A stretch of DNA of 52,904 nucleotides from Novosphingobium sp. Its GTDB lineage: Bacteria; Pseudomonadota; Alphaproteobacteria; Sphingomonadales; Sphingomonadaceae. The notes beneath the pieces were generated by a model that was not told the DNA's origin, ran no database searches, and saw nothing but the letters and a program-made list of their open reading frames with translations. The stretch covers positions 1 through 52,904 of the forward strand of contig NZ_JANXWG010000098.1 of assembly GCF_025351285.1 (NCBI RefSeq), written 5' to 3'. This document shows positions 32,803 through 45,577 of the stretch, one piece after another. Within the stretch, counting starts at the first letter, position 1. The number at the start of each line of letters is the position of its first letter. Made by a program: the position numbers and the translations under genes.

Positions 32803-34193
32803 CACGCCGCCAAACCTCGATTTCAAAGCTCTTCAAATTTCCACATTCGCTGTTCGGGCAGATCGCGCTTACCCAGGCGATCATCCTGCTGGCGATCGCG
32901 GCAACCATGCCGGTGGTGGTTGCCCGGTTGCTTCACGGAACCGCCGACACATTCGTGTCCGCCAGCTTGCGCAGCAGCGCCAGCGTGATTGCTGCCTCGC
33001 TGCGGCCCGACGGATCGGGCAAGGTCCTGCGGGCGACCGACGACTTCGATCCAGAAATCGCGCGGCCCGGCGGCGACAAGACATTTGCCATTCTTGCCGC
33101 GGACGGGACGGTGACCGCGCAAAGCCGCACCCACCCGCTTATGCCGGCGATGCCATCGGGCCTTGCCACGCAGGGCTTTCGTCACTTCGGCCAATTCGAT
33201 GTGTTCCTGCTGCCCGTCCAGCGCGGTCCTTTGCGCGCTTACGTGCTGGTCGAACAGGATCGCAGCCACCCCGACGTGCTGATCGACAAGCTGGTGGTGA
33301 CGTACACCGCGCGGTTCTGGTGGCTGGTGCCCGCGGTGCTGGTGGCGGCGCTGGTGGCGGGGGCGATGGTGGCACGGCGGGTGTCACGCCGGATCAGCGA
33401 CGCCGCGATCGAGGCTGACCGCATCGATCTCAACCGGCTGCATGTGCGCATTCCCGAAACCAAAGTGCCGAGCGAAGTCGCGCCGCTGCTGCGCGCCGCC
33501 AACCGCGCGCTCGATCGACTGGAGCAGGGTTTTCGCGAACAAAGCGAATTCGTATCGGACGTGGCGCATGAATTGCGCACCCCGCTGGCGGTGGTCTCGC
33601 TGCGTGCCGAGGCGATCGAGGACCGTTCCTTGCGCGATGGCGTGCTGGCCGCGCTGAACCGCGCGACGCACGTAATCGACCAGTTGATGGAACTGGCCAG
33701 CGTGGAAAACAGCCGCCCGCAATTCGAACCGCTCGATCTTGCAGCGCTGGGCGAGGAAGCGGTGATCACCCAGGCGCCGCTGGTCTACCGCAGCGGCCGC
33801 ACCATCGAACTGATCCATCACGACGAAGCGTCGGACGAAAGCGGGTCCTCGGGAGAAAGCGTTGAGGGCAACGCCGGGCTGATCGGCATCGTCCTGTCGA
33901 ACCTGATCGCCAACGCCATGCGCCACACTCCCAAGGGCACCGCGATCCGCGTCGAGACCGGGCCAGGCGCCACCATCTCGGTAATCGATGACGGCCCGGG
34001 CCTGCGCGCCGGCGGCATCGATGCGATGCGCCCGCGCTATCGCCGCGCAGACGTCAACCGCACCGACGGTGCCGGCCTCGGACTTGCGATCGTCGACAAG
34101 ATCATGCGCATCCACCACGGCACACTCGAACTGGTGCCGACGGGCCAGGGCGCCCACTTCCGCATCGCCTTCGAGAACGGTAAAACCGGCTGA
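32799..34193 (+). CDS. Sensor histidine kinase
   Basis: 464 residues. TM1 about 24-45, a periplasmic domain about 46-172, and TM2 about 174-192, followed by a HAMP-like linker. The H-box DVAHELRTPLA has H257. The ATP-binding domain has the N-box LSNLIANAMRHTPKG, DDGPGLR and GAGLGLAIVDKI. ATG 32799 overlaps the regulator stop by 4 nt. The divergent M13 peptidase is the nearest likely target. The periplasmic domain gives no recognisable ligand. Confidence 0.92.
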   Translation: MTRRQTSISKLFKFPHSLFGQIALTQAIILLAIAATMPVVVARLLHGTADTFVSASLRSSASVIAASLRPDGSGKVLRATDDFDPEIARPGGDKTFAILAADGTVTAQSRTHPLMPAMPSGLATQGFRHFGQFDVFLLPVQRGPLRAYVLVEQDRSHPDVLIDKLVVTYTARFWWLVPAVLVAALVAGAMVARRVSRRISDAAIEADRIDLNRLHVRIPETKVPSEVAPLLRAANRALDRLEQGFREQSEFVSDVAHELRTPLAVVSLRAEAIEDRSLRDGVLAALNRATHVIDQLMELASVENSRPQFEPLDLAALGEEAVITQAPLVYRSGRTIELIHHDEASDESGSSGESVEGNAGLIGIVLSNLIANAMRHTPKGTAIRVETGPGATISVIDDGPGLRAGGIDAMRPRYRRADVNRTDGAGLGLAIVDKIMRIHHGTLELVPTGQGAHFRIAFENGKTG

Positions 34194-34390
34194 TCCACGC
34201 TTGCTCAACCGCAGGAACGAAAAAATCGTGCTGGGCTGAACCTTGCGATCGTTACCCGTTAGCGGCGCGTTCATCATCCAAAGTGCCCGTTTTCTGCAAG
34301 CTGCAATGGTTAATAGCGAGCCAATACAGCGTTAACTGACCGTAAGTAATTAACAGCATGTTAGCCCGGGTTTAGCATAAAGACGTGGTC

Positions 34391-34412
34391 ACGAGCCGGG
34401 GGTCGCGCTCGT
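34391..34412 (+). promoter_or_regulatory. Small hairpin in the Flp pilin leader
   Basis: ACGAGC (34391-34396) and GCTCGT (34407-34412) can pair around a 10-nt G/C-rich loop, 30 nt before the pilin start. It lies in a 248-nt intergenic region whose left part (34300-34380) is AT-rich with several TTAA strings and probably holds the pilin promoter. The role of the hairpin is unknown. Confidence 0.3.
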
Positions 34413-34441
34413 CATCCACGCTGATTTCAGGAAATACAGCC

Positions 34442-34627
34442 ATGCACATCATCAAGCGCATCCTTGCAGATGAAACCGGCGCCACGGCAATCGAATACGG
34501 CCTGATCGCCGCCCTTATCGCCGTTGCCGCGATCGCCGCCATGGGATCACTCGGCAACTCGCTGTCGAACAACTTTGCGCTGGTCGCCAACGCCGAGAAC
34601 AACGCCAACAACACCGCGTCGGCTTAA
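34442..34627 (+). CDS. Flp-family type IVb pilin
   Basis: 61 residues. MHIIKRILADETG is a short basic leader, then the cleavage site G13/A14 and a mature start ATAIEYGLIAALIAVAAI with the conserved glutamate at +5 and tyrosine at +6. A single hydrophobic helix and an Asn-rich tail follow. AGGAAA is 9 nt upstream of ATG 34442. Flp pilins are assembled by Tad systems for adhesion. No cpaA, rcpA or tad genes are present here, so this is an orphan pilin locus unless they lie elsewhere. It stops 2 nt before the convergent DsbA-like gene. Confidence 0.9.
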   Translation: MHIIKRILADETGATAIEYGLIAALIAVAAIAAMGSLGNSLSNNFALVANAENNANNTASA

Positions 34628-34629
34628 CG

Positions 34630-35286
34630 CTACACCCCAGGCCCGCGCTCCTCTGCGCGCGCCTGGGCGATCGCGTCGCGCAATTGCTGTTCGGTCAGCG
34701 CGCCGGCCAGCAGGTGCCGGCCGACCAGGACCACCGGAGTGCCCTGCAGCCCAAGCCGCTGCGCGCCATCCCATGTCTCGCGAAGCAGCGCATCGATTTC
34801 GGGCCCGTGCGCTGACCGGTCTCGCTCCAGCCGCGCCCAATCGACTTTGGCGCGGACCGCGGCGGCGCGGATCGCATCATCGGTCAGCCGGCCTGGCGAG
34901 GCAAACAGCGCAGCATGGAAGGCATCGTGTCGCCCCTGATACTGCGCCGCGATCGCCGCCTTGGCCGCCGCAACCGACACCGGCCCGAGCACCGGCCAAT
35001 CGCGATAGACCACCCGCACCTTGCGGTCACTGGCCAGCACTTTAGCGATCACCGGGTGCATCGCCTTGCAGTACGGACAGTTGTAATCGAAGAATTCGAC
35101 GACCGTCACATCCCCGACCTTTGGCGCCCCACGCGGCGCCACGCGCGGCGCGAGCGGGTTTTCGAACAATCGGACAACCCAGTCGGGAAAAGCGGGGGTG
35201 GCGGCATTGACTGGCCAAGCCGCGGTGGCTGCAAAGACCAGCATCGGCCAAAGCCATCTGAAACGTCGCAACTGCAGGACTATCAT
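34630..35286 (-). CDS. DsbA-family periplasmic thiol oxidoreductase
   Basis: 218 residues. Signal peptide about 1-28 (ending VNA). The thioredoxin-fold core has VEFFDYNCPYCKAMHP with active-site C70-P-Y-C73, the inserted helical domain (AAQYQGRHDAFHAAL) and the cis-proline loop QGTPVVLVG. This is the Com1/DsbA-like type (sometimes labelled DsbG or ScsC-like) that oxidises or isomerises disulfides. ATG 35286 is preceded by AAGGG. It is convergent with the Flp pilin and follows the SBP56-like gene by 84 nt in the same direction. Confidence 0.88.
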   Translation of the reverse strand: MIVLQLRRFRWLWPMLVFAATAAWPVNAATPAFPDWVVRLFENPLAPRVAPRGAPKVGDVTVVEFFDYNCPYCKAMHPVIAKVLASDRKVRVVYRDWPVLGPVSVAAAKAAIAAQYQGRHDAFHAALFASPGRLTDDAIRAAAVRAKVDWARLERDRSAHGPEIDALLRETWDGAQRLGLQGTPVVLVGRHLLAGALTEQQLRDAIAQARAEERGPGV

Positions 35287-35370
35287 CGGGACCCTTTCGT
35301 GGCCGCCGCTATTCCACAGCCGGGCCGCAAGGCCAATGGCCCGCAGCGATAGTGCGAGAATGTCGCCCCC

Positions 35371-36645
35371 TCAGCGAGAGAACACCACCCCATGCGCGTA
35401 AGCTGATCCCGTCCAGCCGTGCGGCCAGGCACGGCTGGTGAAAGCGAAGCCGGGCCGGCCGTCGGGACCGTGGAACGCGGTGTCGAGCGCAAGCGCGCCA
35501 CTGTCGGGATCGAATTTCAGCATCATCAGCCGGTCGTCGGTGCTTTCACCGGTCACCGCCACGCGCCGCGTTGCGGGATCGTAGACCGTCCAGTGTGGCT
35601 GGTAAGCAGGATCGATCACCGCGCGCGCGACTTCGACCGGATGCGCACCATCGCGGATATCGAGCACCACGATGCCGTGCACGATCGGCACCGACTGGAT
35701 CAGATAATGCGAAACGATCGTCGGCACGCCGCAGCCCGATCCCGGGAATTGCCACACCAGCTTCGATTGCGGCTTGTCCGTCGCGAGGTCGGTCAACCGC
35801 TCGATCCCGCAGCCCAGCGTCTGGACATAGACCGAACCGTCCGGCCCGGCCCGCGCTTCCTCTGGATTGATTTCGCCATACGTGCCGGCCGGGGCATCGA
35901 AATCATTGGTCGACAGCCGCTTGAGATCGGACAGGCGGAACACCTGATAGGTATGCCCGTTGCGGTCCTCGCCTCGCATGGCCGAATTGGTAACCACCAC
36001 CCGGTCGATCTCGGGCAGTGGCAGCAGGCTGTACGCCATCAACAGATCGCCCGGTCGCGCAGGATCGGCGGTGGAGGCCGAGCGGATCAGCTTTCCCTCG
36101 TTGTCGATCTCGACCAGTCCGCCGTGGAGGTTGGGTTTGGCGCCGATGTCGAGTTCGTCGGCCATCCCCGGCATACCGGCTCCTGCCATCCCGGCCATGC
36201 CATGATCGCCGCCGTGGTGCATCGTACCCTCGACCTGGAAGCTTGCCAGCACGTGGCCGTTAGGCAGCCGCAGGAACGAATGCGGGTGGCTGAAGCCGGC
36301 CAGATCCGCGAATGTGGCGTGGACTTTGGGATGCAACGGATCGCGCAAGTCCATCACTGCGGTCGCGCCGGCCTTGTGATCGTTGGCGAACAGCATGCCG
36401 CCTTCGGGCATCCAGTATTCGGTGTGGTGGTTCTGCTTGCTGCGAATGCCCGATGCGGCTGAAGTGATCAGCGAACCGTACGTGGGAGAAGCGGGATCTG
36501 CATCGATCACCGCGATGAAATCCTCGCCTTTGCCATCGGGATCGCCGGTCCATGCGAAGGCGTAATGCCCGGGCGCGGCATGCACCGGAGCGACCGAAGC
36601 CAGTGTAAGCACGCCAGCCAGCGCACAAGTCAGCAATCGCTTCAT
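35371..36645 (-). CDS. SBP56-like (selenium-binding/methanethiol oxidase family) exported protein with Met/His-rich insert
   Basis: 424 residues. Signal peptide about 1-23 (ending HAA). QNHHTEYWMPEGGMLFANDH, AGFSHPHSF and QPHWTVYDP are features of the SBP56 propeller family, some of which are copper-dependent methanethiol oxidases. An insert at 142-161, MHHGGDHGMAGMAGAGMPGM, is a Met/His run of the kind that binds Cu+ or Cu2+. The clustered histidines at 73-74, 90, 120 and 122 could form the metal site. ATG 36645 has GGAGG just upstream. It is divergent from the peptide synthetase. The substrate cannot be confirmed. Confidence 0.65.
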   Translation of the reverse strand: MKRLLTCALAGVLTLASVAPVHAAPGHYAFAWTGDPDGKGEDFIAVIDADPASPTYGSLITSAASGIRSKQNHHTEYWMPEGGMLFANDHKAGATAVMDLRDPLHPKVHATFADLAGFSHPHSFLRLPNGHVLASFQVEGTMHHGGDHGMAGMAGAGMPGMADELDIGAKPNLHGGLVEIDNEGKLIRSASTADPARPGDLLMAYSLLPLPEIDRVVVTNSAMRGEDRNGHTYQVFRLSDLKRLSTNDFDAPAGTYGEINPEEARAGPDGSVYVQTLGCGIERLTDLATDKPQSKLVWQFPGSGCGVPTIVSHYLIQSVPIVHGIVVLDIRDGAHPVEVARAVIDPAYQPHWTVYDPATRRVAVTGESTDDRLMMLKFDPDSGALALDTAFHGPDGRPGFAFTSRAWPHGWTGSAYAHGVVFSR

Positions 36646-36811
36646 CGCATCCTCCGATTTCGGCATGTTCGCTGCCGCATCTGGTAACCCCGAATGCGCT
36701 GCGACGCCATGCCCGCGATTGACCCGGCGCATGACCGCACTATGACGACGGGCGGGATCGGATCGGCAGTGCGCGGGGGCGCGATTGCCGGTGAATTTGG
36801 ACAATCGCCGC

Positions 36812-40840
<4,029 letters not shown>

Positions 40841-40868
40841 TCGCAAACTTCGCCAAAGAGGGAATTTG

Positions 40869-41417
40869 ATGGACGTTGCAGCAGCCCAAGCCGAACTTCG
40901 CCGCTCCTACGTCGGCGGCGGACCCGGCGCGATCGTCTCCGGCTGCGTGTGGTTCGTCGCGGCCACAGTTGCCAACCGCCACGGCATCTCGACCGCCTTC
41001 ACCGTGCTGTTCTTCGGCGGCATGCTGATCTTCCCGCTCTCAACCCTGATCGCGCGCCTGCTGTTCCGCCGCGCCAAGGAAGCCCCCGGCAACCCGTTCG
41101 GCCTCACCGCGCTCGAAAGCACGATCGCGATGATCGGCGGCCTGTTCGCCGCCTGGCTGTTCCTGCCCTACGCCCCGCAACTCGTGTTTCCGTTGTCAGC
41201 CGTGGCGGTCGGCACGCACTACCTGGTGTTCAGGACAGCTTATGGCGACCGGACGTACTGGGTGTTGGGCGCAGCGATCACGTTGGTCGGGGTGCTGGAT
41301 ATCTTCAGCCACGGGCGGCTGCCGGGCAATACGATTTTGATGGTGGGCGTGATCGAAGTGCTGTTCGGGGCGCTGCTGATCTGGCGTGAGCGAGCGGCTC
41401 AACCCCGCCCGCGATAG
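40869..41417 (+). CDS. DUF7010-like membrane protein
   Basis: 182 residues with six hydrophobic segments. It opens [20 protein letters not shown] and contains [20 protein letters not shown] and [18 protein letters not shown]. This layout resembles the DUF7010 group of small bacterial membrane proteins, whose function is unknown. GAGGGA is 6 nt upstream of ATG 40869. It begins 28 nt after the synthetase stop and is probably co-transcribed, so a role in product export or immunity is possible. Its end overlaps the convergent queF gene by 19 nt. Confidence 0.6.
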   Translation: MDVAAAQAELRRSYVGGGPGAIVSGCVWFVAATVANRHGISTAFTVLFFGGMLIFPLSTLIARLLFRRAKEAPGNPFGLTALESTIAMIGGLFAAWLFLPYAPQLVFPLSAVAVGTHYLVFRTAYGDRTYWVLGAAITLVGVLDIFSHGRLPGNTILMVGVIEVLFGALLIWRERAAQPRPR

Positions 41418-41866
41418 CCCGGCACGCCCTGGTCCGGCACCCACAGGCCCTCGGGCGCGGCGCCCGATTGCCAGAACACGTCGATCGGGATGCCGCCGCG
41501 GGGGTACCAGTAGCCGCCGATACGCAGCCAGCGGGGGTGCATTTCGGTGAACAGGCGTTGGCCGATGCCGACGGTGACGTCTTCGTGGAAGCCGGCGTGG
41601 TTGCGGAATGCGCCCAGGAACAGCTTGAGCGACTTGGATTCGACGATGGTTTCGCCCGGCGCGTAGTCGATGACGAGGTGCGCGAAATCGGGCTGGCCGG
41701 TTACGGGGCAGAGCGAGGTGAACTCGGGCGCGGCAAAGCGGACGAGGAACAGCGTGCCGGCGCGCGGGTTGGGCACGTAATCGAGCGTGGCCGCTTCGGG
41801 TGAGGCTGGCAGCGTGCTGGGCTGGCCGAGAAAAAGCGGCGCGGGTGGTGTCTGGGGCGGTTTCAT
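41399..41866 (-). CDS. queF: NADPH-dependent 7-cyano-7-deazaguanine reductase
   Basis: 155 residues, the length of the unimodular (YkvM-type) QueF. Catalytic Cys53 and Asp60 are in [12 protein letters not shown], the substrate/NADPH region is [17 protein letters not shown], and H94/E95 follow in GFHEDV. It reduces preQ0 to preQ1 in queuosine biosynthesis in the cytoplasm. ATG 41866 with GGAACC upstream fits the usual N-terminus ([20 protein letters not shown]); in-frame starts at 41878 and 41902 are less likely. The gene is alone, without other que genes in the window. Confidence 0.94.
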   Translation of the reverse strand: MKPPQTPPAPLFLGQPSTLPASPEAATLDYVPNPRAGTLFLVRFAAPEFTSLCPVTGQPDFAHLVIDYAPGETIVESKSLKLFLGAFRNHAGFHEDVTVGIGQRLFTEMHPRWLRIGGYWYPRGGIPIDVFWQSGAAPEGLWVPDQGVPGYRGRG

Positions 41867-42073
41867 GGGTGGTTCCATGCCGCGAGCGCGGCTGATCGGC
41901 AAGCGTTGCGAGGGGCATGTGCCACGGTTGGCGGCGGGTTGCGCGGGGGTTCAGCGGCTATTCAGCGCGTGAGGCCTCGGTTCGGGTACCGCGCGCCTCG
42001 CAGCGCAAGTGGCGTACGAAGTCGGTCGCAAATCGGAGCGGATTGGGCCATGGGCGGCTCGCAAGGATCGTCG

Positions 42074-43333
42074 ATGCGCCCGAATGGCAGGATTTCAGTG
42101 AGCAGCAACGTGAACAGGGTTTGGTCTGGAATGATACGCAGCGGCGCAAGCGGTGCGGTGTTGGCGCTTGCGTCGATCGGGGCCGGCAACGCGTGGGCAC
42201 AAGCGGCCGAGCAAAGCGACAACCCGTCGACCTTCCGCTTGCCCGTGCCCACGCAAGCACCCCCGCGCGCGGCCGGGCCGGCTGACGACAGCGGCGCCGC
42301 GCCGGCACCGATCGCCACAAAATCGGCCGCGCCGCCGGTAATCGCGCTGCCCGCGCCCTCGCCGACAGCGAAACCGACTGCCCGGCCGACAAGCCCGCCG
42401 GTGGCGCGGCAAACGGCGGCGCCGGTCCAGCGTGCGCCGGTTGTTGTGCCGCGCGTTACAGCACCCGTTACGGTGGCCGGCCCCACTTCCGCCCCGGTTG
42501 CCGTGCCCAGCGCTGAACCGGTGCCGACGGCGACGCCCTCGCTCGCGACGCCCGAACCGACGGCTTCGTCAGTCCCAGCACCTGCTCCGACTCCTGCGAC
42601 GGCAGACAATAGCTATCCGGCATGGCTTTACGCCGCGTTTGCTGCCGTGCTGGCGCTGGTCGCCGGCGGCTTGGTGTGGTGGCGCCGGCGGCAGTCGCCA
42701 CGCGCCTTGCCCGCGCCGGACTTCATTCCGCCCATGGTTCCCGCCAAACCGAGCGAAGACGTGGCGCGTGACCCGATCGTGGTGCCCGCTCCCGATTTCG
42801 GCAGCCCGCTTGGATCGAGCGACCCGATCGTAACCCCGGCGGCACCCAAGCCGGTCCTGTCGCTGGCGCTCGAAGCCACGCGGATGAGCGCAACACTGTT
42901 CAACGCCACGCTGGCTTATCGGCTGGTGGTGACCAATACCGGCGCGGCGGCGCTGTCGGGGATTGAGATCGGCGGAGACATGACCTCGGCGCACGCTTCG
43001 CGGCCGACAGAGGAACAGTTGGGTCTCGATGGCGCCACACTGGCGCCACTGCATGGCGTGGCGGGCCTGGCGCCGGGCGAATCGGTCACGCTCGGCGGCG
43101 AATTGCGGTTGCCGCTTTCGGCGATTCTGCCGATCCGGCGCGGCGATGCGCAGTTGTTCGTGCCGCTCGCGCGGTTTGCCGTGCAGGCTCAGGAACCCGA
43201 CGGGAAGCCGATCGTGATGCGCCGCGCGTTCCTGGTGGGGCAATCGCGCAGCGCCCAAGCCGACAAGCTTCAGCCATTCAGACTCGATCTGGGGCCGCGG
43301 CTCTATTCAGAACTGGGCCAACGCGGGCTTTAA
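42074..43333 (+). CDS. Pro/Ala-rich membrane-anchored protein of unknown function
   Basis: About 419 residues. A hydrophobic leader (ending NAWAQA) is followed by a 170-residue Pro/Ala/Thr-rich linker, then one membrane helix (WLYAAFAAVLALVAGGLVWW) with a basic WRRRQ stop. The C-terminal domain of about 140 residues has beta-strand character (LVVTNTGAAALSGIEIGGDM) like an immunoglobulin-type fold. Similar proteins seem frequent in sphingomonads without a known role. AAGGA is 6-7 nt before ATG 42074; ATG 42050 and 42131 are alternatives. Confidence 0.6.
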   Translation: MRPNGRISVSSNVNRVWSGMIRSGASGAVLALASIGAGNAWAQAAEQSDNPSTFRLPVPTQAPPRAAGPADDSGAAPAPIATKSAAPPVIALPAPSPTAKPTARPTSPPVARQTAAPVQRAPVVVPRVTAPVTVAGPTSAPVAVPSAEPVPTATPSLATPEPTASSVPAPAPTPATADNSYPAWLYAAFAAVLALVAGGLVWWRRRQSPRALPAPDFIPPMVPAKPSEDVARDPIVVPAPDFGSPLGSSDPIVTPAAPKPVLSLALEATRMSATLFNATLAYRLVVTNTGAAALSGIEIGGDMTSAHASRPTEEQLGLDGATLAPLHGVAGLAPGESVTLGGELRLPLSAILPIRRGDAQLFVPLARFAVQAQEPDGKPIVMRRAFLVGQSRSAQADKLQPFRLDLGPRLYSELGQRGL

Positions 43334-43452
43334 GACTGGCACTCGCGGAATGCGGTGACTATCATCGTTGGCCCGGCCCTTATGGACCGGCCAAAAGGCC
43401 CGCGCAAAGACGGGCACCGCAGGCAGGCCAAAATAGCCAGCAGGAGCGTCGC
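43334..43452 (+). promoter_or_regulatory. Structured leader upstream of the sseA-metC unit
   Basis: The 119-nt gap can fold into GGCC-AAAA-GGCC (43389-43400) and GCCCG-N8-CGGGC (43398-43415), which overlap and so compete. A GGC...GCC pair close to the AGGAG ribosome binding site follows. Mutually exclusive hairpins before sulfur genes could signal attenuation or a riboswitch. I could not match it to any known class, including SAM-II. No U-tract follows the hairpins. Confidence 0.35.
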
Positions 43453-44316
43453 ATGGATTCCCTGGTTTCAACCGATTGGCTCGCCGGTGAAATGGCAGCA
43501 AGCGACTTGCGCGTGGTCGATGCCACCGCATTTTTGCCCGAACACGCGCGCGATGCGCAGGCGGAGTACGAAGCCGCGCATATACCGGGCGCGGTGTTCA
43601 TGGATCTGGGCACGCTGGTCGAAACCGGCGCACCCACCGCCAACACGCTGCCAAGCCCCGAAAAGTTCGCCAGCCGGATGCAGGCGCTCGGGCTCGGCGA
43701 TGGGAGCAGAATCGTGGTCTACGACGATTCGCCGATCAAGAGCGCAACCCGCGCCTGGTTCATGCTGACATTGTTCGGTGCGCAGAATGTGGCCGTTCTC
43801 GACGGCGGGATCGCCAAGTGGAAGGCCGAAGGGCGTCCGCTTGCAAGTGGTGCGGAAACACCACGGCGCCGCCACTACACCGTATGGCAAGACGGAGCGC
43901 GGTTGCGCAGCAAGGCGCAAGTGCTTGCCAATGTGGCCAGCCATGCCGAGCAACTGGTCGATGCGCGCGGCGGCCCGCGGTTCACCGGAGAGCAGGCCGA
44001 AACCACGCCGGGCGTAGCCAGCGGGCACGTGCCTGGCGCGCGCAACGTGCCCTATCCGTCGCTGTTCAAGGCCGATGGCACGTGGAAGGATGCAGCCGGA
44101 TTGCGCGTCGCATTCGATACGGCGGGGGTGGATCTGGCGCAGCCGGTGATCGCCAGTTGCGGTTCGGGGATGACCGCGAACGTGGTGCTGTTTGCGCTGC
44201 ACTTGCTCGGCAAGGAGGATACCGCGCTGTATGATGGCAGTTGGGCCGAATGGGGTTCGGACCCCGTCCTTCCCAAGGAGCTCGGCAAGGCCACGCCGCT
44301 CGGGGCGGCCGTCTGA
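43453..44316 (+). CDS. sseA: 3-mercaptopyruvate/thiosulfate sulfurtransferase
   Basis: 287 residues with two rhodanese domains. The inactive N-terminal one has VYDDSPIKSATRAWFMLTLF and VLDGGIAKWKAEG. The catalytic one ends in the loop C236-G-S-G-M-T, the CGSGxT type of mercaptopyruvate sulfurtransferases; classic thiosulfate enzymes have CRxGxx. It transfers sulfane sulfur to thiols or cyanide. AGGAG precedes ATG 43453. It is followed after 4 nt by a MetC-like gene, suggesting a shared role in sulfur amino acid metabolism. Confidence 0.92.
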   Translation: MDSLVSTDWLAGEMAASDLRVVDATAFLPEHARDAQAEYEAAHIPGAVFMDLGTLVETGAPTANTLPSPEKFASRMQALGLGDGSRIVVYDDSPIKSATRAWFMLTLFGAQNVAVLDGGIAKWKAEGRPLASGAETPRRRHYTVWQDGARLRSKAQVLANVASHAEQLVDARGGPRFTGEQAETTPGVASGHVPGARNVPYPSLFKADGTWKDAAGLRVAFDTAGVDLAQPVIASCGSGMTANVVLFALHLLGKEDTALYDGSWAEWGSDPVLPKELGKATPLGAAV

Positions 44317-44320
44317 GCGA

Positions 44321-45577
44321 ATGACCACGGCGCCGGATCACCCAGAGGACGAAGCTCTCGCCCCCGCTACGCGGCTGGTGAGCGCGGGACGCGCGCCCGA
44401 ATGGACCGGCACGGCCACGCACCCGGGCGCAGTCGTCAACCCGCCGGTGTGGCGCGCGAGTACGCATCTTTACCCCGACATGGCCGCACTCCATGCCGGG
44501 CCGAGCGGGAATGCCGATGGCCGGTTCTTCTACGGCCGGCGCGGTGCACCGACGCAATGGGCCTTGGCCGAAGCGCTGACCGGACTGGAGCCGGGGGCTG
44601 CCGAAAGCGGGGGCGGCACGATGCTCTATCCGTCGGGCGTGGCGGCGCTGGCGGGTGCGCTGCTGGCGGTGCTGCGGCCGGGCGATGTGCTGCTGATGAC
44701 CGACAACGCCTATGAGCCGACGCGGACGATGGCGCGCGGGCTGCTCAAGGAATTCGGGATCACAACACGCTGGTTCGCGCCTTGCGATCTGGCGGCTTAC
44801 GAAGCGGCGTTCTGCGACAAGACCAGGTGCGTGCTGCTCGAATCGCCCGGCAGCCTGACGATCGAGGTGCAGGACGTGCCGCGCATGGCAGCGATCGCGC
44901 GAGACCGTGGCGCGATTTCGGTGCTCGACAACACCTGGGCCAGCCCACTCGGCTTTGCGGCGCTGGCGCACGGCGTCGATATCAGCGTGATGAGCCTGAC
45001 CAAGCACGTCGGTGGGCATTCGGACCTGATGATGGGCAGCGCCAGCGCGGGCGAGCGCTGGTACGCCAAGCTGCGCCGCCGCGCCCAAAGCCTGGGGCAA
45101 GTGGTTTCGCCCGACGATGCCTCGCTGGCGCTGCGCGGGCTGCGCACGATGGGCCTGCGGCTGGAGCGCGAGACCGCGAGCGCGCTGATGATCGCGCAAT
45201 GGCTCGATGCGCGGCCCGAAGTGGCGCAAGTGCTGTGCCCGATGCTGCCCGGATCGCCCGGCCACGCGCTTTGGCGCCGCGACTTTACCGGCGGCTGTGG
45301 TTTGTTCAGCTTCGTGCTGAAGCGCGGCACCGCCGAGGCGCGCGATGCGCTGATCGATGCGCTGTCGCTGTTCGGCATCGGCTATTCGTGGGGTGGGTTC
45401 GAGAGCCTCGCCACCCCGGTCGATCCCGCACCGATGCGCTCCACTGGTGCCTGGCCGCTGCCCGGCATGGACGCAGCCGACCGGTTCGGCGTGCGGCTGT
45501 CGATCGGGCTGGAGGACGCGGGCGACCTCATCGCCGACTTGAAGCGCGGGCTGGCTGCCTGGTCATCGGCGCAATGA
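44321..45577 (+). CDS. metC: Cystathionine beta-lyase-type PLP enzyme
   Basis: 418 residues of the Cys/Met metabolism PLP family. The schiff-base lysine is K228 in SLTKHVGGHSD, preceded by SVLDNTWASPLGF (cofactor Asp). The YGRRGAPTQWALAEAL and YSWGGFESLATP segments are typical of MetC (the latter of the active-site loop that separates MetC from MetB). It would cleave cystathionine to homocysteine, pyruvate and ammonia. It starts 4 nt after the sseA stop and overlaps the MscS-like start by 4 nt. The beta-lyase call over gamma-synthase is good but not proven. Confidence 0.87.
   Translation: MTTAPDHPEDEALAPATRLVSAGRAPEWTGTATHPGAVVNPPVWRASTHLYPDMAALHAGPSGNADGRFFYGRRGAPTQWALAEALTGLEPGAAESGGGTMLYPSGVAALAGALLAVLRPGDVLLMTDNAYEPTRTMARGLLKEFGITTRWFAPCDLAAYEAAFCDKTRCVLLESPGSLTIEVQDVPRMAAIARDRGAISVLDNTWASPLGFAALAHGVDISVMSLTKHVGGHSDLMMGSASAGERWYAKLRRRAQSLGQVVSPDDASLALRGLRTMGLRLERETASALMIAQWLDARPEVAQVLCPMLPGSPGHALWRRDFTGGCGLFSFVLKRGTAEARDALIDALSLFGIGYSWGGFESLATPVDPAPMRSTGAWPLPGMDAADRFGVRLSIGLEDAGDLIADLKRGLAAWSSAQ

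Noticed and set aside
43334..43452. Known SAM-II or SAM/SAH riboswitch upstream of sseA
   Set aside because: The conserved core sequences of those classes, as I remember them, are absent, so only an unclassified structured leader is reported.
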